Part shown: in pieces, positions 34,701 through 47,240 of the stretch | Numbering within the stretch: the first letter of the stretch is position 1 | Layout of the letters: the number at the start of each line of letters is the position of its first letter | NCBI RefSeq assembly: GCF_003589595.1 | Contig: NW_020655550.1 | Coordinates: 782,796 to 846,795, forward strand | DNA length: 64,000 bases | From: Hyposmocoma kahamanoa | Taxonomy: Eukaryota > Arthropoda > Insecta > Lepidoptera > Cosmopterigidae | Reading direction: 5' to 3' | The notes under the pieces: generated by a model | Told to the model about the DNA's origin: nothing | Database searches by the model: none | Seen by the model: the letters and a program-made list of their open reading frames with translations, nothing else | Translations under genes and position numbers: made by a program

Positions 34701-37700
34701 TCTCATCGAAATCACCAAAATTTGTGTACATTGAAACGCTATATGTCAATTGAGACTTGTATTAAAAAAGCGACAGAGTTGATAATGACGGTAGCTACGA
34801 AAGTACCTAACAGCGCGATCTAGATTTGAAAGTGTGAATCAGTGGTACTTTTAATTACAATAACAGATGGCACTTATATGAAAAGGTCAATTATTTTTTG
34901 TGATAAGAAGAGCAGCCACGTTTACCCCCTAGCTACACTTACCCATACTGACCTTATACAAAATTGTGTATTAGCCATTAATAGATCTACAAAAAAGTCA
35001 GCGACACAATTCACGTAACTTTCATATTTAAGCCACATTTTTATAATAAAATATAAGAAAGTTTATGTCTCGATTGTCTTTAGTTGTAATTATATTATGA
35101 ACAATATGTTTAACTTATTAAAAATAATCATTTTGTCATGTGGGGAATTTTTGAAGATAAAATGGTCCCTTTACTTTGGTTGCATAGTTTAGGAGGAATT
35201 ATAATATGTAGGTGACACATGTTTACATAAAATGCTAGTGCATTTTTTATTGAAAGTGGATATTATAAGATATCATAATCATTAAGACACGAACGAGTGC
35301 TTGTAATTCAACTACCGATTCTTACCTACATCGGTGAGGTAATTGGCTTAATGCGGAGCGAAGAGTGATCGTTCTAAAGGAGTACCACAATATACTACGC
35401 TATAATAGTACTTACTTAGCGTCAATATGCAGGATCTTCATGTCCATGGCGTGCACTGTGGTGAAGACATTGGTGGCACCGTGCACGACGCACTCGCGCG
35501 TCTCGGGCATGGCGAGCGGCGTACACACTGCCAGAAACACCGGCTCGTTGCGGCTGCACAACGGCAGGTACGACACGTAATGACCTCTTACAAGAACTAC
35601 CTACAATGAGTTCAATTGATTAGTCTCTTCCACTAAGATAATTTTTATGTTATGTAACATATTAACATTAAAATTAAACATACTTTTTGGTCGCCAAATC
35701 TCATTTGCCTTCTTGCGTTTCTTGATACGTTCATTCTACAGAAGAAATGTGTATTCTTTGGTACATTTTCAGTCTCGTTACCATTTCTATTAAGCTGAAC
35801 TTGAACCATCAGGTGGTCTTGTTTATCTATTATATCATATACACTATCACCATGTATTAGTAGGTCTTCCTGAAATATAAAAATTCAGTAAACAACTATT
35901 TATGAAAACCAATGAAACATGTTCTATATATTTAGTTTTCAATATTTTAGTAAGTCCTTACCATCGAATGCCCTAAATATTCAGCTGCGTTTTCCGATAT
36001 GTATAAAAGTTTTCCATTTTGTGTCATCATCATAATAAAACCATTCATTGCCTGAAGAAAAAAACATTGTAAACGATAGTCACACAATTTTTATGGCTTC
36101 ACTTTAAACGCTCGTAAACTTGAAATAAAAAATACCTTTGAAAATCCAATATTAGGTGTAGGAGTCGCTTGTTCTTGATACTGATAGCTGAAGTCGTGAC
36201 TCTTAAACACTACAACGAAAAGAAAGACGGAATTATGGGTGAAGTAATAGCAACAAGAGATAAGATAACGAAGTAAATGCATTTTAAACGTCTTAATATG
36301 CCATTTCGTGACTAAAGGTGAGCTGACAAAAAGTTTGGGAGATGTTTTGAAAATATGAAAGGACAAGATTTAGGATAACGATGCACGTGATGAGTTTAAA
36401 CAAAGATTTGGAGCATGAGAAACTGTTGAGAAAAATTTTTACACGGTCAGGAAAAAGTGGATGTAAAGTTTGGATAATGTTGTACAGTATAACTTGAAAA
36501 CTAAGAAAATTAGGACTATTTAAGATATGTAGAGATATAATGATGAGCTATTCTAGAGGCCCGTGATAGGAGTCCTAACCATAAATGTAAATGTCTTATT
36601 TATTGTCAATGGCGTCCTTCAATGTGATATCCAATATAAAATTTAACGAATCTGTCTCTTACATCAGTTATAAATCTATATATCTGAAATAAAATTAGGT
36701 GTTAATTCTTGTTTACCTTGCTGGAAATAGTTTATTTTCCTCACATACACGCACACAAGAGCCATGAGTTGAAGTTGAGATAATCTCTGTCTCGTCGAGG
36801 GTGGTAATGGGAGCAGGTCCCGAAGATTGGATATCTCCGCGTTGATTAGGTCGCGGCGCATTTTGCTCGCTCCTTTTGTTGATTTAGTTGGTTCGAATCT
36901 GCACAGAATTTGACGTAATTTAAAAACTGGAAAAGTAGGCTTTCTCCCTTGTTGTGCAGCCAACATTTTTGGAACTATTTTTTGTTGGGAACAGTATAAA
37001 TATCGAATACAAATAAATTAACAAAATGTTAAAATCGAATAAACCAAATAAAAAAATCTAATCCGTTTCCTACATAACTTAGGCGAGGTGACATTTTTCT
37101 AGGATTCGTAGACAATGTGCGGATATAACGTTCCGGACAGGTGTAAAGCGTTGTTGGAATTAACATAGAGATCTCGCGCGTGGAATTGCGCCGGCGCACA
37201 CCGACGGATGTATCGATTTATTGCTCTCATCCGCAACCGTTGAATAAGAGATTATTTTTATTGTACATTTTTTTGCAATATTGTATGTACAGGTCAAGTG
37301 AATTGAAATCCACCAAATAGAAAGGAAAAAGTGTTACAGCCAAATGAAAAAAATATTATTAATTCCATTCCATTTATAATAATTTGTTGTGTTGAAGTTG
37401 TGAATATCCCAAGTATTCGCACGAAACGTTAAATACGCTTCGAAATTTATATGACGAACGGCTACGGAGTGAATTTCCCTGCCTGCAGATTTATTCCCTG
37501 AACGTTGTAACTTGGGCCATTTCGAGGCGAAAGTGTATAGGCATTATTTGGGTGTGTTTGCTCCATCTTCGACCTCATCGTTACTTACCATCAGTTGAGA
37601 TGGAGGTCCAATGCACACTTGTGTCATAAAAAAAGTACAATAGGTAACTAAATAGGTTTTGAGAACTAATTGCTACGTAACTTGCATAAAAATAAATAAA

Positions 37701-40700
37701 GTAAAATATTAAAAAATCACACTCCCCGAAAAACGCTTCATTAGCGGAAACAAACCCTGTAAAGGAAGTAGCTTTCCGTCTGATCATGTTAACATGCGCG
37801 CCTGCGTCTCGGCGGCAAATTACTGGTGCGGGTCCCTTTCATCTCACCTGGGAGTCCTTTTTATGTTACCTCCATTTTTATTTGTTTCAATGATTAGGTT
37901 TTTTATCGTAACGATTGTGGGAAAAATGAACGATGATTTGTGCCTCTGTCGCTATTATTAATTAGATTGTGATTATCGATTGGACCATAAATAGTTTGTT
38001 TTGAGTGATAATTATTTTTGTCCTTATGTTTTTACATAATGTGTATCACGTAACAGGTACTGACTATATTTGAATAGCACAATATTTTAATATTTATATG
38101 TATGTAGTTGTGTACTGTACATGTTTGTTTCTTTATTTAGAATGAGATAGATTTATACCTCAAATTAATTAGTGTTTTTAAAGCTCAATTTAATTAGTGT
38201 TTAAATTAAAAACGTGTAAATTTAGGTAGCTGTAAATACATAAATCAGTTTTTCGCGGTTGAATAATAGCAGGTTACAATGTTGACAGCTACTAGTTACA
38301 GGGTTCTTACTTCGGTATAACTGTATATTCTTCTGCCAATACTGCTGTTCTGTTCTAAACAAATGTTAAACATGTAGCGAATAAACATTTAGTCTTAAAA
38401 TCTATGTCTATATTGCGTTGAAGGTTTGTTAAATGCGCAAGAGCATACCTTAGCAACTCAAATCCATATTCTATTTTGCAATTCATTTAAATATCTTCTT
38501 TTTTTATAAATATATCAAATCAAGAATGTATCTGGGTAATATGTAATCGTTTACGCGGAGAACACAAAAAGCAGCATTTCGAATGCTGCATTCCTAACAT
38601 ACTCGTGAGCGTGAAATGACGCGAACACTTCACGGTCTGTCTACAAAGTGAACCGTTTAAAATCTTCTTTAATACATTAGCCTAACATTTGAGATAATTC
38701 AGGGACCATCATAAACGTCCTTTATGTGATTTCCAACGACAGTTTCGACAATTTAAAGTCTAAATTTTTTTAAAGATTTTATATTAGGGGGAAGCGGGGC
38801 AGATTCGTACACTTTTTTTAACTTTAATTTTGGGCTACTAAATTAAATTATAATCAATATTTTTTCTAACTAATTGATGATATAAGTAATAAACATTAGT
38901 AATTTAATCTTTTCTTTCATAAATAGGATTGAATAATTGTAATTTTGATTTTAACAAAAAATGGGAATTGTCAAATTCTGCCCCACCTGTGGGGTACTTT
39001 TATACATCGCTTGGGGCACTTAGAATGTGTGAATCGATGTAATGTGGCATGCCTGGTTGCCACGTATTATCAGCACTATGTGATCAACCGTTCATTAAGT
39101 ATGACGCTATATGTGCCTCCGCACTTGATCTATCAAGACTTCTTTCTAGAGCCATTTGAAAAGTGTTCTTTGTAATGTAGTCTTGGAAGTAGAAATACAG
39201 GAGGAATAGCTGACTATAACGCAAAATGTCGCTAGTTCACCTCTTTACATTGACTTGTTGAAACAGTTTTATATTTTTCCTACAAAATAACTAATTCCTA
39301 GCACTTTGACACGTACCAAACTGCCACACTCACTAGTGTATAAAGTACCCCACCAGCCAGTATAGAAAAGAATATTTATTAAAAAAAACATTACCTATAT
39401 ATTCTCTCAGTCACATCCGATTCTAGTTATTGAAAATACTAGTTTACCCTGCCTGTATTAGGACATAAAACCCTGTGCAGTGAACAAAACTGCAGTGGCA
39501 CTCGTATTTGTGTTGCTAATTTTTTTAGTTAACGGCTGTGAAAACATTTTGTGACCTGTCGAACTGCCCCGCTTCGCCCTACTGATTTTGAGTTCCTGTC
39601 TGAAGAAAATGCACAAAGATAGCGCAATTCTAAATTAGAATTTTAGAAAGTGTCAATGTGTCGTTGTTATGTTATTTTTCTAATTTAGAATAAAAACAAA
39701 TAAGACTTGAAAATTAACTCGGTTTGTCGTATTTCTATTTCTTTAATGGTGACTACTAGGCTAGGGCCAGTGTCAGTTTCGGCGGTTTATTGCTTTCCTC
39801 TAAGGTTTATTGTAGAAAGCAAGCTTTATTTTTTTCCATCCTAGGCAGACAAGACACGAAAAGTACAGAGACAATTTTGACAGCAGAGAGATCTTATAAA
39901 ATAACTTAGATTTACGTACATTCAGCATAGTTGAAAATTATAACAAATTCACGAGAATCTATTTATCCTAATATATTAAAATAAAAAAAAATGTATAAAA
40001 GTAAAAAGTATTCAACAGAAAGCATTTATCCATTGAAATTATTAAATATTTTTTCAAGAATAATATAATATCAAATGGCATTTTTATAGGAAAACGTTAT
40101 AAAATTTTAATTAAACCTTTCGGTGATTTTTATTTCGTGATATATTAATGTACGGTATTTTTAACGGTAGCTTTATAATATTAAGCTAAGCAAAATTTTG
40201 TAACATAAAACACTGCATTTCTTAATTAATATCAACGATATAGTAGTTCTTGATTTAATAATTATATATAACCAAAATATTGTGCAGGACATGTCACGCA
40301 GAGTGCAAGGGCATTGTTTCCCTTTCCATTATCGGGGGATTATATGGACGTAAGTTAAGGTTCCATCCTTATGTTTTGGATATTCCAAGGATTCTCACGA
40401 AGCGTTTCGTTTCCATTTTATATAAGCGAACGGCTTTGGAATGGAATTCCCTGTCTACAGACTTGTTCCCTCAACAGTATCTATAGCTTGTATCTTTTCA
40501 AGGCAAGAGTGAATATTATTTAGGTGTGCATGCTTCATCATGATGAGATGGAGGTCAATTGCGCACTTATTCTTTAATAAAAAAATATTTAAAAAATGTA
40601 AATGCAAGTTTCTATCCTTGAAATTTTGTTGACAATAAATAAATACATAAATAAGAATCCAACAAAATTGTATATAGTACGAGGTACTGTGGAGTTCAGT

Positions 40701-43700
40701 GTACCATCAAAAAAAGGCGAACGATGTTTCTATTAAGTAATACTGAAATAACCAAATAAATTTACATTATTCGAAGAAAATACATAACTATGGGACATGA
40801 CCAAAAAAATGTTTTTTTTTTAAATTGAAACAATTTTGAAGATTAGCCGCAAATTGCACCGTATTAAATTTGTAAGATTTCAAGCTCTTAAAATAGTTAG
40901 GTTAATACAAAATAAAAATAACACAAAAATAATATTTTATGTATTACTTTTTAAACTACCTTATAAACAAATGGGAATAATTTAATTAATGAAATAACTT
41001 AATTCTTTAACATATCTCGAAAAAGGCGTTTTTTTGTTTCTATTTGTACGTGTTTCTTAAAAATGAGTCAACTGACTTTTATGATTCATTTAATAACGGA
41101 ATCAATTCATTTGTTTCGGAAAAGGTAACCATTACATAATCACTGTAATATATATAAACCTATAAAAGCTTAGGCGCCCAGATAAGCCTTTTAGTAGAGG
41201 TTAACAATGATTTTCTCCTAAAACATATTTAATGTTTTTTTGTATTATAGTCCGTGTACATACAATATATTTTTTATAATTTATTGTTTTAATTATAACT
41301 TTAACATGTTTCTATTTTTGATGTCTTTGTTTTTGAAGTGTGTCTATTATTGTTGTTTAAAGTTTTAACAGTGATCTAACTAAAATGTTCCAGTCGCTTA
41401 ATCGAAAAGATGATACTACCAATCACAGACCATCCGTGTTCTCTTATCGACAAAACTGATCAAGATAATCAGACTGTCAAAAAGTTAAATACTTCTGACA
41501 TAATGACGAAGAAATTATTTCAGTGGTATTTTTTAATCTATGCTAACAATCGTTGGCAGGTGTATGTCAAGAAAATGTATAGTTCAATTTTGAAAAAGTG
41601 ATCTATTTTATTAAGAAACTTTTCTTGATATGTATCCGTTATGCAGGCAGATAATGTATGTTTTAGCAAATATTACAGTGTTAGAGTTTTAGTGCTGAAG
41701 CAAAGTATTTCTGTTTATTTACTTAGAAATTAACATTACCTCAACGTATGTATACCAAATGGATAAATAACTCGCATTCACGCCTGTAAAGTCGAAGTTA
41801 TTGCGTTTGAAAAAGAATTTTTGTAAGAAGCCCGACGATGAAAATATGTTTTCAAAAGAAGCGTGCCTTTACTTTCGATAATTTCCAAGTACTTAGGATT
41901 ATGTAGAAAATGTCAATGTTCGATATTAAACGTTTTCAATTGCTTTCACAAATCTTCAGCAACATATTCCATAAAAGTATGATCGATAATAAATTAAATT
42001 TCAAACTTTAAACCAAGCACCTTTTAATATAAAACAACAACATAAAATTATCATACCAAAAAACTTGTGACGTTCACACTTTGAAAAGCTTACAAAATCT
42101 CGTATATTAGCATACATTCTTTAAAACTCTTTTTTTATGATACCAAATGACAGGATTGAACAAGTCGGGCGCCTGCTTCACAACAGTTGCAGTGCCACTC
42201 AGAGCTTTAAATAGCAAAGATCTGAGGAGCACTGTCACTGCATTCGTCAGCCTGAGACAAAAGTTGACGTCACATGTGCCTGTAACCATCACAATCATCA
42301 GCACCTTTAGCACGTTTACGCACTGCATCCTATTCGTATTGTATTGTATTGTATTGTATTCGTTCCGAATCCGAGACTATACTAATGTAGAAAACTCGGA
42401 CCCACTTCGGATGTCGCTTGTGCACTAAATGCTCTTGGAATTCGAGAAAGTACGAATATCGCTTGTACACCTAGAGACAGGGCACTGATTTGGATTACAT
42501 AGAACATTTTTCTATTGATCGCAGCCCTTTCAGGAGTAAGACAAAAAAAAAGGGCGAGCAAATGTAACGTGTATCAAAAAGAGTTTTTTAAATGTAATTT
42601 TATGCGTAGAGCACTTTTAACACTGTGATAAAAAACAGTTCCTTTAGACAGCCCACGCTAAACGAGCTTAATTTTCCACTAATAATATAATGGTTTGTCA
42701 GTAGCATGTATCGTAAAATTTACGCAATACGAGTAACAGCTGCTTATTAGCTACATTTATTGGGTTACATTTAATTATCAGTGTTTTGTGTCATGTGAAA
42801 ATACTCGGTAATAAATATACATGGTAATAGGTAAACTTCCTAATAGGGGAGTATTAAAAAAAAGTTTATCGTGTGTTTTAAAACATTTTCTAAAATAATA
42901 ACCAGTAATTACAAGTGTTTATTATAATCTAATTGAATTAACTGCTGTAAATGTGGAATATTTCCAAATATTTGTTCTCGACGTATTAAAAATCGTATCT
43001 TTACTTATTATAAACACGAATGCAAAAAATCGGTGTTAGTTTGTTTATATCTTGCGAGAGACGATTCCTAAGGGCAATAAGATTTGTATTGTTTCAACTT
43101 TTGTTGTTGCTCTGACGTTGCATGGAAAAATATCTATCTATAGGGTAAACCTAAGCAAAATAAAAAAAATGGATACACATACCATGTATTTACAACACTC
43201 GTTTTCAATTATATTACCTACTACTGTTGACATTGCAGCCTCTAAAAAGATCACGTCATACGGCGATGTCTAGCTCAGCGCTTTAAATATTTTTTTGGAC
43301 TATTGCGAAGTTAGTGCAAATGTTAGCAGCTCAGTGTAGTACCTGACCCATGAAGAAAGGCGAGTTTTGGCAACATGGTACCGCCACGTATTGCCGCAGA
43401 ATGCAGATATATCGTTGTTCTCGAGTAAACTTAGGTCACAGATCTATAACGTGTGAAAATGTATTAAGTCTCGACTCTATCACGATCAAAGTTTTACACT
43501 TAATAAATATCGACAATTACTAATGAAGTAGTAGTACTACCGCAATAATTATAAAGACACAATCTAGTTAAGTGTAAGTATCATTGGTTTCCAATTTACG
43601 TGTTATTTAGTACTGTATTTCATAATACAGAGGGTAGCGAAGCGTGACGTGCGTTATGAAAATTGAAAACAAAAACTTCTTGCAGGTATTTCTAGAAGTT

Positions 43701-44315
43701 ATTGCGTACACAACATTTTAGTTCCTTTTTCATATTTACGATGTGTTAAGTAGCGATGTTATTAATTTGATTGTGTGAGAAACAAAATCAAGTCGACAAA
43801 TGTCTTAAAATATAAATAGTTTAGTTTTTACAACATACGTTATCATCGGAATAGTTTTCTTCAGGTTGATTTTGTGATTGAAGAGTCTTGATATTTTCAG
43901 CTATTTCGGTTGAGTCCGGCGACGAAGACAGATTTAAATTTTGATCTTATATAAGCTACCTAGCATACGATCTTCTGTTGATTGGAGAATGTACCCACCA
44001 TTTTTTTTATTTTTAGGGTATTATACTGTAACAAGTCATACACACTGCGTTGATGTGCAGCGGTCTCGTTTTTGCGAGTAGGTATTTTGAGCAAAATATT
44101 CTAACATTCAATACATAGTAAAAAAACTTACTAATCAATGTGAAAGTTAAAAATATCTCCAAAATATTGAAATAGCTTATACTCCAATGATCCACCTAAT
44201 AAATGATTAAAAAATATATAAAAAATAGGATGAAAACTAAATAAAAATAAACAAATGGCCACAACATGATGTAATAACCATGAAACTATAAATAAAAATC
44301 TTACCTAAGAAACAT
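28701..44315 (-). CDS. dysf: Dysfusion: bHLH-PAS transcription factor, 11 coding exons
   Basis: Exons in transcript order: 44315-44305, 36898-36717, 36209-36136, 36051-35962, 35869-35684, 35600-35416, 33072-32966, 32258-32108, 31501-31196, 29255-29107, 28897-28701. They sum to 1,638 nt (545 aa plus stop), and every junction is GT-AG and in phase. The 11-nt first coding exon (M-F-L plus 2 nt) lies 7.4 kb upstream. Residues 8-64 are the bHLH domain ([20 protein letters not shown]). PAS-A is about residues 80-200 ([20 protein letters not shown] at 90-109). PAS-B is about 230-330 ([11 protein letters not shown], then [13 protein letters not shown]). Residues 330-480 are rich in Tyr, Pro and Glu, probably a transactivation region. 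The C-terminus has [10 protein letters not shown] (510-519). In Drosophila the orthologue pairs with Tango and controls tracheal fusion cells and leg joints; its nearest vertebrate relative is NPAS4. Upstream 5' UTR exons were not resolved. Confidence 0.93.
29430..29565 (+). mobile_element. LINE 3' end in dysfusion intron
   Basis: Encodes [20 protein letters not shown] on the plus strand, then GGTGAGACGGAGGTCAAATG. The same 3' end is found at 37440-37640 and 40268-40580. It is 5' truncated and antisense to dysfusion. Confidence 0.55.
29870..29962 (-). repeat. tRNA-like sequence, probably a SINE head
   Basis: The minus strand has TAGCTCAGTTGGTAGAGC (A box, about 29927-29944) and GTTCAAATAC (B-box-like, about 29891-29900). 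The anticodon stem does not pair well and the T stem is broken, so it is unlikely to be a functional tRNA. It lies in a dysfusion intron, on the same strand. Confidence 0.45.
30010..30178 (-). pseudogene. Possible Kazal-like exon relic in dysfusion intron
   Basis: A minus-strand frame reads [11 protein letters not shown], then [10 protein letters not shown]. This resembles the classical Kazal C-x3-Y-x-P-V-C-G ... N-x-C-x-F-x-C plan with the third cysteine replaced by Leu. GTAAGT follows the CEFI codons in phase 1, the phase used by the Kaz genes. No acceptor or neighbouring exon was found. Chance similarity is possible. Confidence 0.25.
30755..31015 (-). repeat. Interspersed repeat, copy 3
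   Basis: Left end AAAAAAGGAGGTTCTCAATT and right end TTTTTGAGGTCGGTTTTG match copies 1, 2 and 4. Internal ATTTCAATAAAACTTGGCTA is shared. Located in the dysfusion intron before exon 10. Confidence 0.6.
32691..32823. mobile_element. GC-rich fold-back element, longer copy
   Basis: The left arm (GTAGGGCTAGCATGGCAGGG, then GCGACTTACGCGAGAGCGAC) and the right arm (GTCGCTCTAGCGCAAGTCGC, then GCCCTGTTGTGCTAAG) form a long imperfect hairpin. Same family as 10864-10926. It lies in a dysfusion intron. Confidence 0.6.
33752..34956. mobile_element. TA-flanked inverted-repeat transposon, 1.2 kb, non-autonomous
   Basis: A perfect 22-bp inverted repeat (33752-33773 and 34935-34956) contains AGGTCAGTATGGGTAAGTGT next to TA on each side. 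The motif GGCAAGTGTGAC or its complement recurs inside (near 33957, 34515 and 34560), like subterminal transposase-binding repeats. No transposase is encoded. It occupies most of the dysfusion intron between exons 6 and 7. Confidence 0.75.
37440..37640 (+). mobile_element. LINE 3' end in dysfusion intron 1
   Basis: Degenerate ORF end with CTGCAGATTTATTCCCTGAA and GGCATTATTTGGGTGTGTTT, then GTTGAGATGGAGGTCCAATG. Same family and orientation as 29430-29565 and 40268-40580. Confidence 0.5.
37641..38780. other. Dysfusion intron 1 sequence, nothing recognised
   Basis: Intronic. The short GC-rich piece at 37785-37860 and the one at 37150-37235 could be regulatory, but no specific site can be supported. 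Confidence 0.3.
38787..39579. mobile_element. TA-flanked inverted-repeat transposon, 0.8 kb, non-autonomous
   Basis: The left end GGGGGAAGCGGGGCAGATTC (38787-38806) matches the reverse complement of the right end (39560-39579) with two mismatches. TA flanks both (38785-38786 and 39580-39581). A second internal pair, GTGGGGTACTTTTATACA (38989-39006) and TGTATAAAGTACCCCAC (about 39338-39354), is also inverted. No transposase. In dysfusion intron 1. Confidence 0.75.
40268..40580 (+). mobile_element. LINE 3' end with C-terminal RT tail
   Basis: The plus-strand frame at 40361-40486 encodes [20 protein letters not shown] and [12 protein letters not shown] before a stop, typical of CR1/jockey C-termini. 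The shared 3' UTR (GATGAGATGGAGGTCAATTG) follows. In dysfusion intron 1, antisense to the gene. Confidence 0.6.
40581..42137. other. Dysfusion intron 1, AT-rich
   Basis: No recognisable feature. The open frame at 41410-41601 has no domain or clear splice sites. Confidence 0.35.
42138..42290 (+). repeat. Interspersed repeat R, copy 3
   Basis: CAGTGCCACTCAGAGCTTTA and AAAGATCTGAGGAGCACTG match copy 1 at 15775-15985. In dysfusion intron 1. Confidence 0.6.
42331..42360. repeat. (GTATT)n microsatellite
   Basis: About five tandem copies of the 5-bp unit GTATT. Confidence 0.9.
42361..44300. other. 5' part of dysfusion intron 1
   Basis: Intronic, AT-rich. Open frames such as 43052-43273 lack support. 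Confidence 0.35.
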
Positions 44316-44860
44316 CTTGAAAACAACGAAGAATTCCGGTAACAAATTTTCCAAATTTTATGTCACAACAAAAGTATCAATCCATTTTTTTTTTATAAAA
44401 ATTAATTTCATCAACAAAGAAACACGTCCACGCAGCTTGAAGGATGAAGTCTTAATGGTAAGTCAATAAGAGAAACAACCCTTTACACAAATCATCACAA
44501 AATTAATGTCATATTTCAACTATAAAATTGACGATAAACCCACGTGTTCAACATAATTTAACACCCATACAACCGCACGCGCGCCCCCGCTAACCAACTC
44601 TATAAAAACTATTTTAAAATTCGAAACTAATGATAACGCGTCAATTTATGCGTGAGCTTTTTATTAAAATAAGATTAAGGCTCGATCTTGAAGCTCCGAT
44701 ACTTCCGCGCGCCAGCGCATCGGGACAACGACTATAGATAAAAACCCACCACCAAGCCTCTCTTTCCCGCGAGCCTTATTTTCTTTTTTATTGAAAACAT
44801 GCGCTCGCGCCTTAACGAGTTCCTTTGCGTGGCGGGGACACACCCAATTTCAAAACAGAT
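44316..44860 (-). promoter_or_regulatory. Dysfusion 5' flank, likely 5' UTR and promoter
   Basis: The sequence immediately upstream of the dysfusion start codon becomes GC-rich at 44565-44600 and 44690-44830 (CGCACGCGCGCCCCCGC and similar). This fits a promoter or 5' UTR region, but no TATA box or initiator can be assigned. Inference from position and composition. Confidence 0.3.
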
Positions 44861-46999
44861 TGAAACTTTTAGCTAGTGATTTCAAAAATAATAGTTTAAG
44901 TTTCATTAGAAAAGAAAAACGCAAAGGTTTTAAACAACTTCATTTCAGGCAATGAAACACATGCGCCAGAAAAGGACGGATAGATATTACAATAGCGCGT
45001 TTTTCCGTAGAACCTATCTCGTTGTTTTGCGTGAAAGAAATGGAAAGAGTCGTTCGTTACCAACGTTGCTTTAGATTAATGAGTTCGAAAGAGACGTAGG
45101 TAATGACGCTGTAATTACGGCAGTTTTGCGTAAACGAGACGAAACTATAATGATTGGACGAAATGACAGTTATTGATATTGTCGTAATAAGAGTCGATTT
45201 GTGCGAGTGCGGCGATTTGCTGTGTAGGCCATGTGCGCTAGCGCATCTAGATATAGATGCTAATGTTAATTAGAATTTAATGATAGGTTGAGACGAGATT
45301 CGTTGTTTTTGCGGCCGAGAATAAGGTTTTAATTCGAGCAATCCGCTGCGTGCTTAACAGGTGTTTCGTGTAAGTGTGTAACGTACTTACCGTAAGTGGA
45401 AGAGAAGAGCGCTCTTGCGTGACATAATAAATTGGTGATGTGAAATGTATGTGGGGTTAATTGAGTCCAAACAATCTGCGTACTAGTGTAAATTCCATTT
45501 AATCAAGTTCCAATTGTATTTGCTTCTACCGATGCTGTGTTTTTATCAAGACAAAATGCAACGTGTCTATATCCAATAATTATAACCTACTATATCATAG
45601 CAATATAGCAATGATATACGGAGATAAGTTACGTATTGAACCTATAATGATTTTAAAATTGCTTACATATCCTTTACTCCAATTTTAACAGGCTTGTTAA
45701 GTTTTTTAAGTGGTGAGATAAAATCGACAGATAAAAATTTCAGTCGAGTGCGTCGCTCCAGGGCGGCTCCCGTACTACGCAGATAACCACCGTAATCTTA
45801 ACATCTACCTACAAGCTAATATGGGATTTTTTTGTATTTCACCAACAGCGATGGGCCAAAACCACCCAAAATAAAATATTGCAGTGTTTTTCATTTTCTT
45901 TCATATCGGTCTGGTGAGGTGGATAAGCAATTTTATTTATTATTTTCTTTAAACAATTTAAAAAATACGTTAAATTCAAACTATTCTTGTTATATTTAGT
46001 ATAGAACTGTTCGATTTATAACCAATAACTATGTATTTTTTAGCGTTTTACACGTCGATGTTTCTATATTTGAATTGCCACAATTAATTTATTTTCTTCA
46101 AGTTCTGATTACTACAATTTGATTCTGATTACAATGCATGTCCATCGTACTTAATGCTGTCACGAGAAGCCATTGATAAATAAAATCCAGGGGATGAGAC
46201 AGGCGTCCGCCTTTTGCGATTGTCAACATCTACAACTTCGAATTTTGAATTCAACATACAAATATGTATATAAAATTATATTTAGGTGTTATTATAACAC
46301 ATAGTTAGAAAACATTAGTAAAAGTATCTGAAAATAATTAAAATATAGTTTCATTTAATAACGTACGTTAAATGAAACTATTTATTAATTATTTTTGGAT
46401 ATAATAATATAAAATACTTCACGCATTTTATGCAATGTTGCAAATTTACACAAATTTTGATATTTCATAAAGTGTTAAAATCTCACTTCCGGTGCATCTC
46501 ATCTCACTTATGCATACCAGAAAAAGAAAGGCGCATTAAACTGAGGAGAGGAGAGGGCTTTTATTTTTTTTGTAATAAACTATCGGCAGGTTGAATATTG
46601 AAGAGAATTTATGGTGAAAAGATTTTTGGACGTTGTTAATGGATGAATATGACCCAAATATTTGGTGTCCTATGGTGCACTAATTTTGTTTATATAATCT
46701 ACTCCTATTTATGTTTATCATTTATAGAAAATCTGTATTTAATAAGGATTTTAGTTCTAGCTTTAGGCTAAGTATTGTAAATTTTGATTGATTATATATA
46801 TATATGATGATAATATATATTTTATCAATCACTACTTGCTTTACAGAGACAGAAAAAGTTGACTCAGTTCGCTAGTCAAAGTAGATTTGAATGTCAGTAA
46901 ATATACCTATAATATGTTGTAATTGGGCAGTATAATTTCGAAAAGATCCATATTTAGCAGTCCGATGTGAGTAAATATAGTGTAGCTTAACAGGTAAAC
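44861..46999. other. Upstream intergenic region of dysfusion
   Basis: No gene recognised. A near-perfect palindrome lies at 46345-46381 (ATAGTTTCATTTAA and its complement around CGTACG). Confidence 0.4.
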
Positions 47000-47074
47000 C
47001 CTCGTTTTGGAGTAGGTCTGTTTTTAACGACGGAACGTGTATAGTTTAATAATATAAAGGCAAATAGAGTAAGT

Positions 47075-47240
47075 TTAGCCAATAAGGCGGTTAATACAAA
47101 AGGGTCCAAAAAGCGTCCGGCCAGTGCATTGGGACCGGCGTTGAAGTGACACCGCGTCATTAGCGCGCGACTCACGTGACTCACGCGCCGCTAAACTGCG
47201 GCACGTGCGCCCGCGCCGACGAGCACCCTCTACCCATACA
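47075..47240. promoter_or_regulatory. GC-rich island with repeated CACGTG-like motifs
   Basis: A GC-rich block in AT-rich surroundings contains CTCACGTGAC and GGCACGTGCG, E-box-type CACGTG palindromes at about 47172-47177 and 47203-47208. It lies 2.8 kb upstream of the dysfusion start. Enhancer function is inference. Confidence 0.25.

Noticed and set aside
36676..36966. 96-codon minus frame with a Met at 36966 as the dysfusion start
   Set aside because: Only the part from 36898 is bHLH exon; a clear acceptor precedes it and the 11-nt exon at 44305-44315 supplies the start in phase.
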